Shown piece by piece: positions 6,028-14,018 of a DNA stretch of 42,146 nucleotides. Where the stretch lies: contig SCUD01000011.1 in the NCBI GenBank assembly GCA_004297335.1, forward strand, positions 1 through 42,146, written 5' to 3'. The notes under the pieces are model-generated. The model saw only the letters and a program-made list of their open reading frames with translations, did not search any database and had not been told where the DNA came from. The stretch is from Gammaproteobacteria bacterium. Its GTDB lineage: Bacteria; Pseudomonadota; Gammaproteobacteria; Steroidobacterales; Steroidobacteraceae. Within the stretch, counting starts at the first letter, position 1. Each line of letters opens with the position of its first letter. A program made the translations under genes and the position numbers.

Positions 6028-8019
6028 CTAGCGCTCCTGAAGCGCGGAGAGAAAGGATTCAACGGCGGAATCGAGTTCCTGGGTGGTCAGTCGCTCGCCT
6101 TCGGGCTTCTGGGGCAGCTCCACTCGGCTCAGATCGACGTCGAAGTCCTCCAGTTTCATCTCGTCGATCCGCTCGATGTCCTGCGGCGTGGCGCGACGAC
6201 TTCGGCGGCGCGGCTGACGCGGCGGCTGAGGCGTCGAGTCGATGCTGATGGAGCCCACCTCGCCGGCGGACTCCGCTGGCAGTGGCTGCACCGGCGCTGG
6301 CGGCGGCGGCGCTTTCATCCCGGGTGCGGCATGCCGGGGTGGCGGACTGATGAGCCGCTTGAACCGACGCTCGCGGAAGTACCGGATCTTCGTGCAGCGG
6401 ATCGGCCGGATGCCCTCGTAGAACACGATGGCCTGATCCGCGCGCATGGCCTGCACTTCCTGCGGCAGCATCAACGACCGGCGCTGCTCGCTGACGTTGA
6501 CGCTCGGCGGACGATGCGCCCGGCTGAACAGGTCGAAACCCGGTTTGGAAACGGATTGGGTCTTCACCGTGATCGTCCCCAGCTCCTCGGAGATCTCGCG
6601 TGCGTCGCTGTACTCGTCGGCACCAAATACTACGCGTGCAGCCAGATTTCGGAGGATGGTTTCCGCGGCATTTTGCCCATAAACCTCACGCAACTGGGAC
6701 CGTGCCTGGATCACGAGTACCACCCGGATGTTGTAGCCACCCATCAATCCGATGGCCTCGGCAATGATCGGGATGCGCCCGAGCGAGGTGAACTCATCGA
6801 GCAGGAAAATCACCTGGTAGACGAGCGCCTGGTTGTGCTCGGGCAGCTGGCGCGTCTGCAACGCAATCGCCTGCTGAAAGAACAGTGAGAGCACCGGCCT
6901 GAGACGGTGCAGGTCCTCCGGCAAGACCCCGACGTAGATGCTGATGCGCTTGGAGCGAAGCTCGCGCAGATCGAAGTCGTTCGCCGATGTGGCCCAGTCC
7001 AGGATCGGGTTCAACCACAGGTCCAGCCGCGAGGTGAAGGTCTTGCGGATGCTGGAGGCCGTGACCGGCGCAAGGTCGATCACATCGCAGAGCGCCCGGA
7101 CGCACTCGGGCGACAGCGGATACTTGCCGCTTCCGCGCCCCTCGATCAGCCGCTTCCAGTGCGCCCCGAATCCTTCGTCGTCCGAGGCCATGCCCTGCCG
7201 CAGGATCTCGCCGATCGTTCGCGGGAGTCCTGGCGTCTCGAACACGTAGAGCCCGATGCCGAGGAACAGCGTGCGCGCCGAGGCCGACCAGAACGGGTCG
7301 ACGCCCGGCGCCTCCTGGTAGAGCATGTCGGCGATGCGCTGCAGGCCGTTGATGCGCAGCGCCGGGTCGTCGGGGATATAGCCCAGTGGATTCCAGCGGG
7401 CCGTGTTGCGGGTTTCGGAGAACGGGGCGAAAAGGTAGACCGCATGGCCGCTGCGGGCTCGATGGCCGGCGGTGATCGTGTAGTTCTCGTGCTTGGGGTC
7501 CACGCAGATCAGCGAGTCCGGCCACTCGAACAGGTTCGGGATCACGATGCCTGCGCCCTTGCCGCTGCGGGAGCGGGCAATCACCGCCACGCCCTGCTGT
7601 CCAGGCAGCCGCAACAACCGCCGACCCACGCGGGCCAGGATGATTCCGACGGGCGAAAAGAGCCCTGCCTCTCGCGCCTCCCCACGCGTCGAGAATCGGG
7701 CACTGCCGTGCAGCGGCCGCGCGCGGGGCCGCAGGGCCAGGATCACGGGAAGAATGACCAGCGCGAGACCTGCACCGGAGCTGACCCAGAGCTTGCGGCG
7801 GATGTCGCTGCGCTCACCGAAGTAGAAGCCGTAGCGCGCGACCGTCAGCGGCGTCGCCGTCCTCGGGTCGTTATGCACCCACTGCAGGAACAGGAATCCT
7901 GCCAGGTACTGCGCGGCAAGCACGACTCCCACCAACAACAGGAGAGCCTTGCATGCCAGCGCGACCCAGCGGTTCCTAACGCGCGGCCGCCAGCGTGCGG
8001 TGCTTGCGCTCGGGGTCAT
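6028..8019 (-). CDS. virD4: VirD4/TraG type IV coupling ATPase
   Basis: A 663-residue protein. The ATG at 8019, with AGGAAA nine bases upstream and a 44-base overlap with virB11, is preferred to a TTG farther upstream. Two N-terminal membrane segments (about 20-45 and 65-85) precede the motor domain. Walker A is ARSRSGKGAGIVIPNL, followed by LICVDPKHENY; Walker B is VIFLLDEFTSLGRI, followed by a VLVIQARSQLREVYG segment. The product recruits the relaxosome to the secretion channel and pumps DNA. The C-terminal tail (after about 560) is Pro-rich and acidic, as expected for a substrate-specific extension. It is last in the virB gene order and translationally linked to virB11. Confidence 0.93.
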   Translation of the reverse strand: MTPSASTARWRPRVRNRWVALACKALLLLVGVVLAAQYLAGFLFLQWVHNDPRTATPLTVARYGFYFGERSDIRRKLWVSSGAGLALVILPVILALRPRARPLHGSARFSTRGEAREAGLFSPVGIILARVGRRLLRLPGQQGVAVIARSRSGKGAGIVIPNLFEWPDSLICVDPKHENYTITAGHRARSGHAVYLFAPFSETRNTARWNPLGYIPDDPALRINGLQRIADMLYQEAPGVDPFWSASARTLFLGIGLYVFETPGLPRTIGEILRQGMASDDEGFGAHWKRLIEGRGSGKYPLSPECVRALCDVIDLAPVTASSIRKTFTSRLDLWLNPILDWATSANDFDLRELRSKRISIYVGVLPEDLHRLRPVLSLFFQQAIALQTRQLPEHNQALVYQVIFLLDEFTSLGRIPIIAEAIGLMGGYNIRVVLVIQARSQLREVYGQNAAETILRNLAARVVFGADEYSDAREISEELGTITVKTQSVSKPGFDLFSRAHRPPSVNVSEQRRSLMLPQEVQAMRADQAIVFYEGIRPIRCTKIRYFRERRFKRLISPPPRHAAPGMKAPPPPAPVQPLPAESAGEVGSISIDSTPQPPRQPRRRSRRATPQDIERIDEMKLEDFDVDLSRVELPQKPEGERLTTQELDSAVESFLSALQER

Positions 8020-9082
8020 ACCAGATTTCCTGAATGCACCGCTGCCGGTGCTCAACGCCGAACTGCACGACCACGTCGATCAGCAGATACAGCAGGTGCT
8101 TGATCTCCTCGCGCGCCAGCTCCTGGCCGGCGCGGCTTTGCTTCACGAGCAGCACCAGCTGCTCGAACGCAAGTTCAGCACTCGCGGCATGGATGCTGGT
8201 GATGGAGCCAGGGTGCCCGGAGTTCACGTTGCGCAGATAGTCGAACGCCTCCTCGCCGCGAAGCTCGGCGAGCAGGATGCGATCGGGCTTCATGCGCAGG
8301 CAGCTCTCCAGCAGCTGCTTCGGACTCACACGCGCGAGACCCTGATCGTCCTTGGAATAGAACAGCCGCACGTGGTTATCGTGACGGTCGAGCACCAGCT
8401 CCTTGGCGTCCTCGATGGTGATCAACCGTTCGTCTGACGGAATCTCGCGGATCAGCGCCTTCGTGAATGTCGTCTTCCCCGATCCAGTGGGACCTGACAC
8501 GAGGATGTTGCGGCGGCGCTCGACCGCGAGGCGCAGGAATGCCTGGTAGTCCCGGGCTTCCAGAAGTCTCAGCAGCTCTGCTTCAGTCTCGTCCGGGCCC
8601 GTCGCAGCCCGCCGCGTCGTGCGAAACAGTCCGCGCTGCTCCAGCTCCTCGAGCGTCCAGACTTCATCGGCCGGCCGGCGGATCGTGATAGCAACCGTGC
8701 CGGGGGTCGTCGCGGGCGGCAGGACGATCTGGATGCGCTCGCCGCCGGGCAAGGCCGCCGACAGCAGCGGGGATTCGGCATCGACGCGCTGCCGCGTGGA
8801 ATTGGCCACCAGCTTCGCGAGCGAGCTGCACCACTCGAAGGTCGCGAACGCGAGCGGCACGCAGCGCCAGCCGGCGCGCGTCTCGATGTACGCCTCGCCG
8901 GGACGGTTGATGCAGATCTCGGTGACTTCGCGGTCGGTGAGGATCGGACGCAGCGCACGCAGCGTCAGGTCGAGCGCCGAGGATTCCGCCACGGCCGGCG
9001 GTCGCGTGAAACCCGCCGACGCCACCGCAGCGACCGGGTCCGGTACGAGAACGGGCCTAACGACTGGCTGGTCGAAGCTCAT
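7976..9082 (-). CDS. virB11: VirB11 traffic ATPase
   Basis: A 368-residue protein with ATG at 9082, overlapping the virB10 stop by 26 bases. The N-terminal domain carries VTEICINRPGEAYIE. The RecA-like domain has Walker A SGPTGSGKTTFTKAL, an Asp box ITIEDAKELVL, Walker B RILLAELRGEEAFDYL and the His box GHPGSITSIHA. The protein is a hexameric cytoplasmic ATPase at the base of the type IV secretion channel, switching between pilus assembly and DNA transfer. Its length fits the family. It is cotranscribed with virB10 upstream and virD4 downstream. Confidence 0.94.
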   Translation of the reverse strand: MSFDQPVVRPVLVPDPVAAVASAGFTRPPAVAESSALDLTLRALRPILTDREVTEICINRPGEAYIETRAGWRCVPLAFATFEWCSSLAKLVANSTRQRVDAESPLLSAALPGGERIQIVLPPATTPGTVAITIRRPADEVWTLEELEQRGLFRTTRRAATGPDETEAELLRLLEARDYQAFLRLAVERRRNILVSGPTGSGKTTFTKALIREIPSDERLITIEDAKELVLDRHDNHVRLFYSKDDQGLARVSPKQLLESCLRMKPDRILLAELRGEEAFDYLRNVNSGHPGSITSIHAASAELAFEQLVLLVKQSRAGQELAREEIKHLLYLLIDVVVQFGVEHRQRCIQEIWYDPERKHRTLAAAR

Positions 9083-10256
9083 ACACGCTCCGGAAATCCA
9101 GATCCCGCGCCACCAGCACCTGGATGCGATCACCCTGCGGCTTAACGACGGTCGGGGGAATGTTGATCGTCGAGCGCAGGATCTCGGTCATGATGTCCCT
9201 CGAACCAGACGGGTCCACGACGACCGTCGAGCCGTTCCCGCGCTGCGAGGCCACCTCCGCCTGGATGGCACCGTCGATCACACTCACGAGGATCGCTGCG
9301 CCAAATCGCTCCATGAAGTGACGGTCGACGCGGCCCGGCAGACCCGCCCGCCCCAGCTCGTCCGTGCCCGGCGAGGCCAACGGCACGACAACGCCCTTGG
9401 AGGTGCGCGCCTCAGTCCACAGGACGTAAACCCGCGCCGAACCCTGCCGAACCTGACCCCGGGTCTCACCGACGAGCTTGGTGCCCCGCTCCAGCAGCAC
9501 GACGCTCCCGTCCGCGCTGAACGCATCCGTCGCCAGAATGCAGGTCGTCATCCCGGGCAGGGTCGAGTCGAGCGCCGTCTCCAGCGTGCAGTCGAGGAAC
9601 GCGCCCTTGGGCAGCAGCATCCGCCGGGTCGGCAACACCTGGGCCTGGACGGCCGGCGTCACGCTGGGGCGCAGCAGCGCATCGAGATCCCCCGCGGGTG
9701 CAGGACCCTCGGCGCCGACGCTTCCGACGGCCTCGGCGTCCACGGCAGCCGCGGTCCGATCCGCACTGGTCACGAACGCCCGTCCCGACAACTGCCTTTC
9801 GAGCCGCAGGTCCCGCGGCTCCTGCACGGGTGGCGCATAGCCGGGCGACCGGGTAGACGGTGGATCTTCTGCTGGTCGCAGCCAGGCTTCCGGGATGTCC
9901 TCCGGCGGGGGTTCCTCGGGTGCATCACCCAGCACGTTCTGGACGAGCGCCGGTGGGTCCACCCGCCCGAGCGGGCGCAGGTTGATCTCCCCTTCCGCCT
10001 TGCTCTTGGCCGACGATTCCGCTGCGGTCCGCGCAGCCGTGCGTGAGGTCATGACCTTGCCGTAGTACCAGCCGAGCAACCCCAGACCGATTGCCGCCAT
10101 GAGCCCGAAGGCCAACAGATTGCTGACCCTCGACTGCAAAGACGGCGGCCGTTGCACGGCACTCGCGGAACGCTCTCCCTCTACCCCGGCTTCACCGGCT
10201 ACCGAATCCGGAGGCGGTTCGGCGGGCGGCGTCCGGAAGCGGTCAAGCAGGCTCAT
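9057..10256 (-). CDS. virB10: VirB10 channel scaffold protein
   Basis: A 399-residue protein starting with ATG in an ATGA overlap with the virB9 stop. A short cytoplasmic N-terminus precedes one membrane segment (FGLMAAIGLGLLGWYYGKV, about 48-68), then a Pro-rich periplasmic stretch. The C-terminal TrbI/VirB10 domain includes LPKGAFLDCTLETALDSTLPGMT, VVLLERGTKLVGE and a segment with LGRAGLPGRVDRHFMERFGAAILVS. VirB10 spans both membranes and passes ATPase energy to the outer-membrane core. The order, length and overlaps all support the call. Confidence 0.93.
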   Translation of the reverse strand: MSLLDRFRTPPAEPPPDSVAGEAGVEGERSASAVQRPPSLQSRVSNLLAFGLMAAIGLGLLGWYYGKVMTSRTAARTAAESSAKSKAEGEINLRPLGRVDPPALVQNVLGDAPEEPPPEDIPEAWLRPAEDPPSTRSPGYAPPVQEPRDLRLERQLSGRAFVTSADRTAAAVDAEAVGSVGAEGPAPAGDLDALLRPSVTPAVQAQVLPTRRMLLPKGAFLDCTLETALDSTLPGMTTCILATDAFSADGSVVLLERGTKLVGETRGQVRQGSARVYVLWTEARTSKGVVVPLASPGTDELGRAGLPGRVDRHFMERFGAAILVSVIDGAIQAEVASQRGNGSTVVVDPSGSRDIMTEILRSTINIPPTVVKPQGDRIQVLVARDLDFRSVYELRPASR

Positions 10257-11071
10257 GGCCGCGCCCCCTTCACATCGCGCTCGATCTGCGGCGACACCGT
10301 GCCGGAGCCCAGACGCAGACCCGCGCCGGCATAACCCTTGTTGACGATGCAGCCGGTCAACTTGCCCCGCCGCAGTACGAACCTGGAAGCCACGCGATGG
10401 ATCACCACATCGCCGGAATCCATCGAGAAGTTCAGGAGCGATTCCGAACCGTCTTCGTTGCGCACGAAGATCGCCGGAATCTCGGATCGGTCGCCGAAGG
10501 TAATCCGCGTGTGCACGCCATCGTCGGAGGTCGCCACCGGCTGCAAGGTGCGGTTGCCGCAGTACCAGTAGTCGCGGTTTCGGGGCCGAGCGGAATCCGC
10601 GGCGGCGAGGTCGCGATCAACCTTCGCCTGCGGGTCCTCGCCGTTGGCGGTTCGCACGGGGGGATAGGTGAACCGCACGGCATACATGACCTCATCGGTC
10701 AGCCGGTTCGGAGCGCGCGCGGCGACCGTGTAGTCGAAGCGATACGCGCGCCGGTCGGTGAACACGACGAGGTTCGTGGACACGATGGCTGCGCGCGGCT
10801 TCAGCAACACCGAGCTGCCATGCGCATCGACGGTCACGCCCTCCAGGTCACCACCACCGGTTCCGGAGAACCGCTCGCCATCCTCGAAGATGAGTTCCAC
10901 CGCATAGCCGACGAAGCCGTAGAGCTTGTAGACCTGATCGGGGTTGTAGGCTGCGGTGCGCACCCGCGCGTCCACCTGGCCGCGCACTGGAATCGTCTCT
11001 GCGCGCGCGCCCGGTCCCGCCAGCAGACACGACAGCAGCACCGCGCTCGCCCACACGCCCACCGGCTTCAC
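10253..11071 (-). CDS. virB9: VirB9 outer-membrane core protein
   Basis: A 272-residue protein with a GTG start at 11071 in a GTGA overlap with the virB8 stop; this start gives an N-terminal signal peptide (VGVWASAVLLSCLLAGPGARAE). The mature part has the VirB9/CagX pattern, with YNPDQVYKLYGFVGYAVELIFE near the N-terminus and a C-terminal beta domain containing RNRDYWYCGN, FNFS/LNFSMDSGDVVIH and a conserved GKLTGCIVNKGY ending. It forms the outer-membrane ring with VirB7 and VirB10. The final Cys residues could bond with the VirB7 lipoprotein. Confidence 0.92.
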   Translation of the reverse strand: MKPVGVWASAVLLSCLLAGPGARAETIPVRGQVDARVRTAAYNPDQVYKLYGFVGYAVELIFEDGERFSGTGGGDLEGVTVDAHGSSVLLKPRAAIVSTNLVVFTDRRAYRFDYTVAARAPNRLTDEVMYAVRFTYPPVRTANGEDPQAKVDRDLAAADSARPRNRDYWYCGNRTLQPVATSDDGVHTRITFGDRSEIPAIFVRNEDGSESLLNFSMDSGDVVIHRVASRFVLRRGKLTGCIVNKGYAGAGLRLGSGTVSPQIERDVKGARP

Positions 11072-11808
11072 GGCGCGCTCCCAGCCGTCCCAGTCGTGGC
11101 GGTCGGCGGGTTCGCGGGCTCCGGCTGCGTGGCCTCCGCCTCGGTCCGGATGTCGACGATCTTGAATCCCAGGGGATTCCAGCGGCGCATCCGCGGGTCC
11201 TTGGACGGCGCACCGTAGACGTACTGGACCGTCGCGATCCAGTAGCTGCGCTGCTCGTTGCCGTTGCCCGTGCGGAGCGCCTTCACGTACCGGACCTGCG
11301 CCAGATCCTCCGTGCCACTGCCGCGCTTGAAGAACGTGATCGAGCTGACCTGCACACGCACGCTGGAACCGTCCTTGTGGCGGTTCAGTGGCGACTCCGG
11401 ATTGCTCCGGTCCCACAGCGTCATCCACTCCTGATGGCGCGCCGGCCCGTGGAAACTCGAACACTCCTCGTAATCGCTCTCGGCGGTCGAGAAGTTGAAA
11501 CGCTCGCACACGGTCAGATAGTGGTCGAGGAAGTATCGGGTCACCACCTCCGGCATGGCCGCCTGGCCGGCGAACACGGGCACCACGTCCACGATGCCGG
11601 TTGCGTTGTCGACGCGGATCACGAACGGGTCCACACGCTTCAGCGGCATCAGCAACACCAGCGCGAAGATCGCTGCCACCGCGAGCACGCAGGCGCCGAC
11701 AGCAACGCGCCACGCCGTTCGCACACTGCGCTCGCTCGCAGCAACGCGATCCGCGTCCCACGACGCGGCCTCCGCGAAGTACGCCTGCAGGGCGGCATCG
11801 CGCTTCAC
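11068..11808 (-). CDS. virB8: VirB8 inner-membrane assembly protein
   Basis: A 246-residue protein with a GTG start at 11808, overlapping the lipoprotein gene by the GTGA motif. A cytoplasmic helix (about 1-30) is followed by one membrane segment (AVGACVLAVAAIFALVLLMPLK) and the periplasmic VirB8 domain, with VDPFVIRVDNATGIVDVV and YVYGAP...RRWNPLGFKI. VirB8 nucleates the inner-membrane complex and contacts VirB9, VirB10 and the pilin. The C-terminal 25 residues are Pro/Thr-rich. It overlaps virB9 by four bases at the other end. Confidence 0.92.
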   Translation of the reverse strand: MKRDAALQAYFAEAASWDADRVAASERSVRTAWRVAVGACVLAVAAIFALVLLMPLKRVDPFVIRVDNATGIVDVVPVFAGQAAMPEVVTRYFLDHYLTVCERFNFSTAESDYEECSSFHGPARHQEWMTLWDRSNPESPLNRHKDGSSVRVQVSSITFFKRGSGTEDLAQVRYVKALRTGNGNEQRSYWIATVQYVYGAPSKDPRMRRWNPLGFKIVDIRTEAEATQPEPANPPTATTGTAGSAP

Positions 11809-11993
11809 GGGGTCTTCTCACTTTCCGGAGTGACTGTGGCCGGCGCGCCCATCGGCGCAGGTGCGTTGATCGGACGCAACCTGCCGTCGCAGTCAACGCG
11901 CCGCGCCTGAGTGCTGCATCCAGCCATGAGTCCTGCCGTGACGGCCGCAAGTGCGAGCGCGACTGTTACCTTGATCCTTGGCATGGCGATCAC
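11805..11993 (-). CDS. virB7: VirB7-like lipoprotein
   Basis: A small lipoprotein of 59 residues from the ATG at 11984, or 62 from a GTG at 11993 that overlaps the virB6 stop as GTGA. The second start fits the pattern of the other genes in the operon and is used here. A hydrophobic signal ends in the lipobox LMAGC, followed by a short Pro/Ala-rich tail. VirB7 proteins are short lipoproteins that anchor VirB9 in the outer membrane and are often missed because of their size. The position between virB6 and virB8 is canonical. Sequence alone is too short for certainty. Confidence 0.75.
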   Translation of the reverse strand: MIAMPRIKVTVALALAAVTAGLMAGCSTQARRVDCDGRLRPINAPAPMGAPATVTPESEKTP

Positions 11994-13021
11994 CCGTACT
12001 TCAGTGTGTTCTGGCGCGGTCGCTTCTCGCGGGCCATGCGGGCGCCGATGAGTCGCTGGCCTGCCTTGCGGGTCATGCTGTCCCAGCGGCTCTTGTCCTG
12101 GTCGAGGAATGCGCCGCGGGAGAACTCCCCCATCTTCCCGAGACCCGAGCGACCGACACCCATGCCCATGCGCAGCAGGTTGCCGACCGCACCGAAGCCC
12201 GACAGCGCGATGCCGCTGGCCATGCCCTGCGCCATCGACGGCACCTGCCGCATGATCAGGAACGTGAGCGCCGCGGCCGCGCAGACCTGCAGCGCATTGG
12301 CGATGCCGATGCCCCCGCCAGCCGCGACCGCCGACTCCGCGGCCGTGGAGATCACCTGCAGCATCAGCGCCGCGACCAGGATCGTCAGGACGGCGAGGAA
12401 CGCATAGTTGCTGAGCTGCGCGAGCCATGCTTCGAAGAACCGCTTGCTGGAGTCGAAGAACAGCAGCGCGAGGAAGATGGGGCCCATCGCCAGCAGAACG
12501 GCGAGCGCGATGCGGCTCATCGCGAGCAGGAACATGGTGTAGACGGCCGTGAGCCCGACGATCAGGTAGATCGCGAGCGCACCGAAGTAGTAGACGATGT
12601 CCCGACCGAAGATCTCGCCCTTCTGCATCAGCAGCGTGGCGGCGTCGTCCCCGTCGAAGAAGATCTCATCCACCACGCCCACGGGCTGGAACGCCGGGCC
12701 GCCGGGATTTCGCGCAGCGATGATCGAGGCCGCCAGCTCAGTGGGCGCGTTGAAGAACGTGTCGACAAACACGTCGTTGTAGAGCCACAGCTGCAGCGAC
12801 AGCCCGAGGACCACGCCGAGCGTCAGCAGCCGCTTCGCTCCCTCGACGAACGGCTCCTCGATCCTGCCAGTCAGCTGCAGGTAGCCCCAGACGATGACGT
12901 AGAGGACACCGAGCGTGACGATGACCGGCTCAAGGATGCCGGCGATCACGGCGAGGGTCTGTCCGATATAGGCATTCAAAATGCCGGTCAGCCACGCGTT
13001 GAACTCGCCGAAGAAGCCCAT
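11990..13021 (-). CDS. virB6: VirB6/TrbL polytopic membrane protein
   Basis: A 343-residue protein; the ATG at 13021 follows GGGAGG, better than a start nine codons upstream. At least six hydrophobic segments are visible, for example IGQTLAVIAGILEPVIVTLG, YYFGALAIYLIVGLTAVYTM, IALAVLLAMGPIFLALLFF and FLAVLTILVAALMLQVI. The central loop and the downstream stretch AALTFLIMRQVPSMAQGMASG are typical of the VirB6/TrbL family. The protein forms part of the inner-membrane passage for DNA. The C-terminal tail is basic. It follows eexN by four bases and overlaps the lipoprotein gene. Confidence 0.9.
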   Translation of the reverse strand: MGFFGEFNAWLTGILNAYIGQTLAVIAGILEPVIVTLGVLYVIVWGYLQLTGRIEEPFVEGAKRLLTLGVVLGLSLQLWLYNDVFVDTFFNAPTELAASIIAARNPGGPAFQPVGVVDEIFFDGDDAATLLMQKGEIFGRDIVYYFGALAIYLIVGLTAVYTMFLLAMSRIALAVLLAMGPIFLALLFFDSSKRFFEAWLAQLSNYAFLAVLTILVAALMLQVISTAAESAVAAGGGIGIANALQVCAAAALTFLIMRQVPSMAQGMASGIALSGFGAVGNLLRMGMGVGRSGLGKMGEFSRGAFLDQDKSRWDSMTRKAGQRLIGARMAREKRPRQNTLKYG

Positions 13022-13025
13022 GCCT

Positions 13026-13301
13026 TTACTGCCTCCCGCCGGGATCAAGGCCCACCGGGGCCTGGTCGCGCAGCGAGCCGTGGCTTTCCATCCGTTCGGC
13101 TTCTCGTGCGTTCACGCAGTCCGGCGTCTGGCCGAGCCCGCCCGGATCGTTCAGGCACCGGGCGAAAACCTCGCGCCGCAACGTCTCATCGGCGCGGTAG
13201 TCGGAAACGGTGTGCTCGGCGACTGGCGGTCCCGGCGCGCAGGAGACGGCCGCCCCGACGAGCGTGGCCAGAAGGATCAACACGAGCATGCCGCGTGACA
13301 T
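13026..13301 (-). CDS. eexN: EexN-like entry-exclusion lipoprotein
   Basis: A 91-residue protein with a signal peptide ending near VGAAVSC (lipobox-like), followed by a mature region with REVFARCLNDPGGLGQTPDCVNA, the cysteine-containing signature of the EexN family. EexN proteins sit in the cell envelope and reduce redundant uptake of the same element by a cell that already has it. The gene lies between virB5 and virB6, the usual place for entry-exclusion genes in this type of operon. It is the only member that is spaced (6 and 4 bases) rather than overlapping its neighbours. This suggests a later insertion into the operon. Confidence 0.8.
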   Translation of the reverse strand: MSRGMLVLILLATLVGAAVSCAPGPPVAEHTVSDYRADETLRREVFARCLNDPGGLGQTPDCVNAREAERMESHGSLRDQAPVGLDPGGRQ

Positions 13302-13307
13302 GGCGAC

Positions 13308-14018
13308 CTACGGATTGAGGCCGACGGCGGGCAGGCGTCGCAGCGAGCCGAAGTTGCTGATCGCCAGTTCGCGCCCCCGCTGCTCCTGCGCGCGCTGCTC
13401 GGCCTCCGCTGCCTGGTTGAGCACCATCAGCTTCGTGTGCTCGTTCTGGAGCATGGCCTGCTCGGCGGCGATTCGCGCCTGCAGGTCGAGGACTGCCTTG
13501 GCGTCCGTGGCCGTCGGGATGGCGTCGATCAACCCCTGCAGGGATGCGAATCGCTGGCTGCTGGCCTGCAGGGCTTCGCGGCTGGTGGCCTGCAGCAGCG
13601 CCACGGACCGGCGCGCCGCTTCGAGCTGCTCGACCTGCTCGGGGGACATCCGTGCCGTCTGCGCCGGGGTCAGCACGGTCACATCCCGGATCGCGGCCTG
13701 GATCTGCGCGCTAAGGGCCGCGTAGTTCGCCTGCGCCCCGCGCAGCGTGGCATCGAGCGCTGCCCAATCGGCGGGTAGATAGTTGCGGGTAACGCCCGAG
13801 AGCAGCTGCTCCATGCCCCGGCGACCGGTCAGCGACTGGAACTGCTGCTGCGCCTGCGTGAGCTGGTTTCGAGCCGTGGTCAGCTGGTTCTGCAGGACCT
13901 GCAGTTCCCTCGCCATCTGGGCTATGGCGCGGACATCGACCACGGGCATCGCCGCGTGGCCGACGGACGTGCACAGGACGCAAGCGAGTGCGCCAACAAG
14001 TACCTTGGATACTTTCAC
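13308..14018 (-). CDS. virB5: VirB5 minor pilus component
   Basis: A 236-residue protein; the GTG at 14018 overlaps the virB4 stop as GTGA and has GGAGAA six bases upstream. A signal peptide (VLVGALACVLCTSVGHAAMP) precedes a mature protein that is almost all helical, with a heptad-like QLTTARNQLTQAQQQFQSLTG region and an Ala/Gln-rich C-terminal half. This matches VirB5/TrbJ proteins, which sit at the pilus tip and help contact recipient cells. It follows virB4 in the canonical order. Confidence 0.87.
   Translation of the reverse strand: MKVSKVLVGALACVLCTSVGHAAMPVVDVRAIAQMARELQVLQNQLTTARNQLTQAQQQFQSLTGRRGMEQLLSGVTRNYLPADWAALDATLRGAQANYAALSAQIQAAIRDVTVLTPAQTARMSPEQVEQLEAARRSVALLQATSREALQASSQRFASLQGLIDAIPTATDAKAVLDLQARIAAEQAMLQNEHTKLMVLNQAAEAEQRAQEQRGRELAISNFGSLRRLPAVGLNP

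Noticed and set aside
6907-8103. A 398-codon plus-strand frame antisense to virD4
   Set aside because: virD4 has Walker motifs on the minus strand; this frame shows no domain.
11978-13318. A 446-codon plus-strand frame antisense to virB6
   Set aside because: Its composition is highly charged and repetitive, and virB6 is well supported on the other strand.
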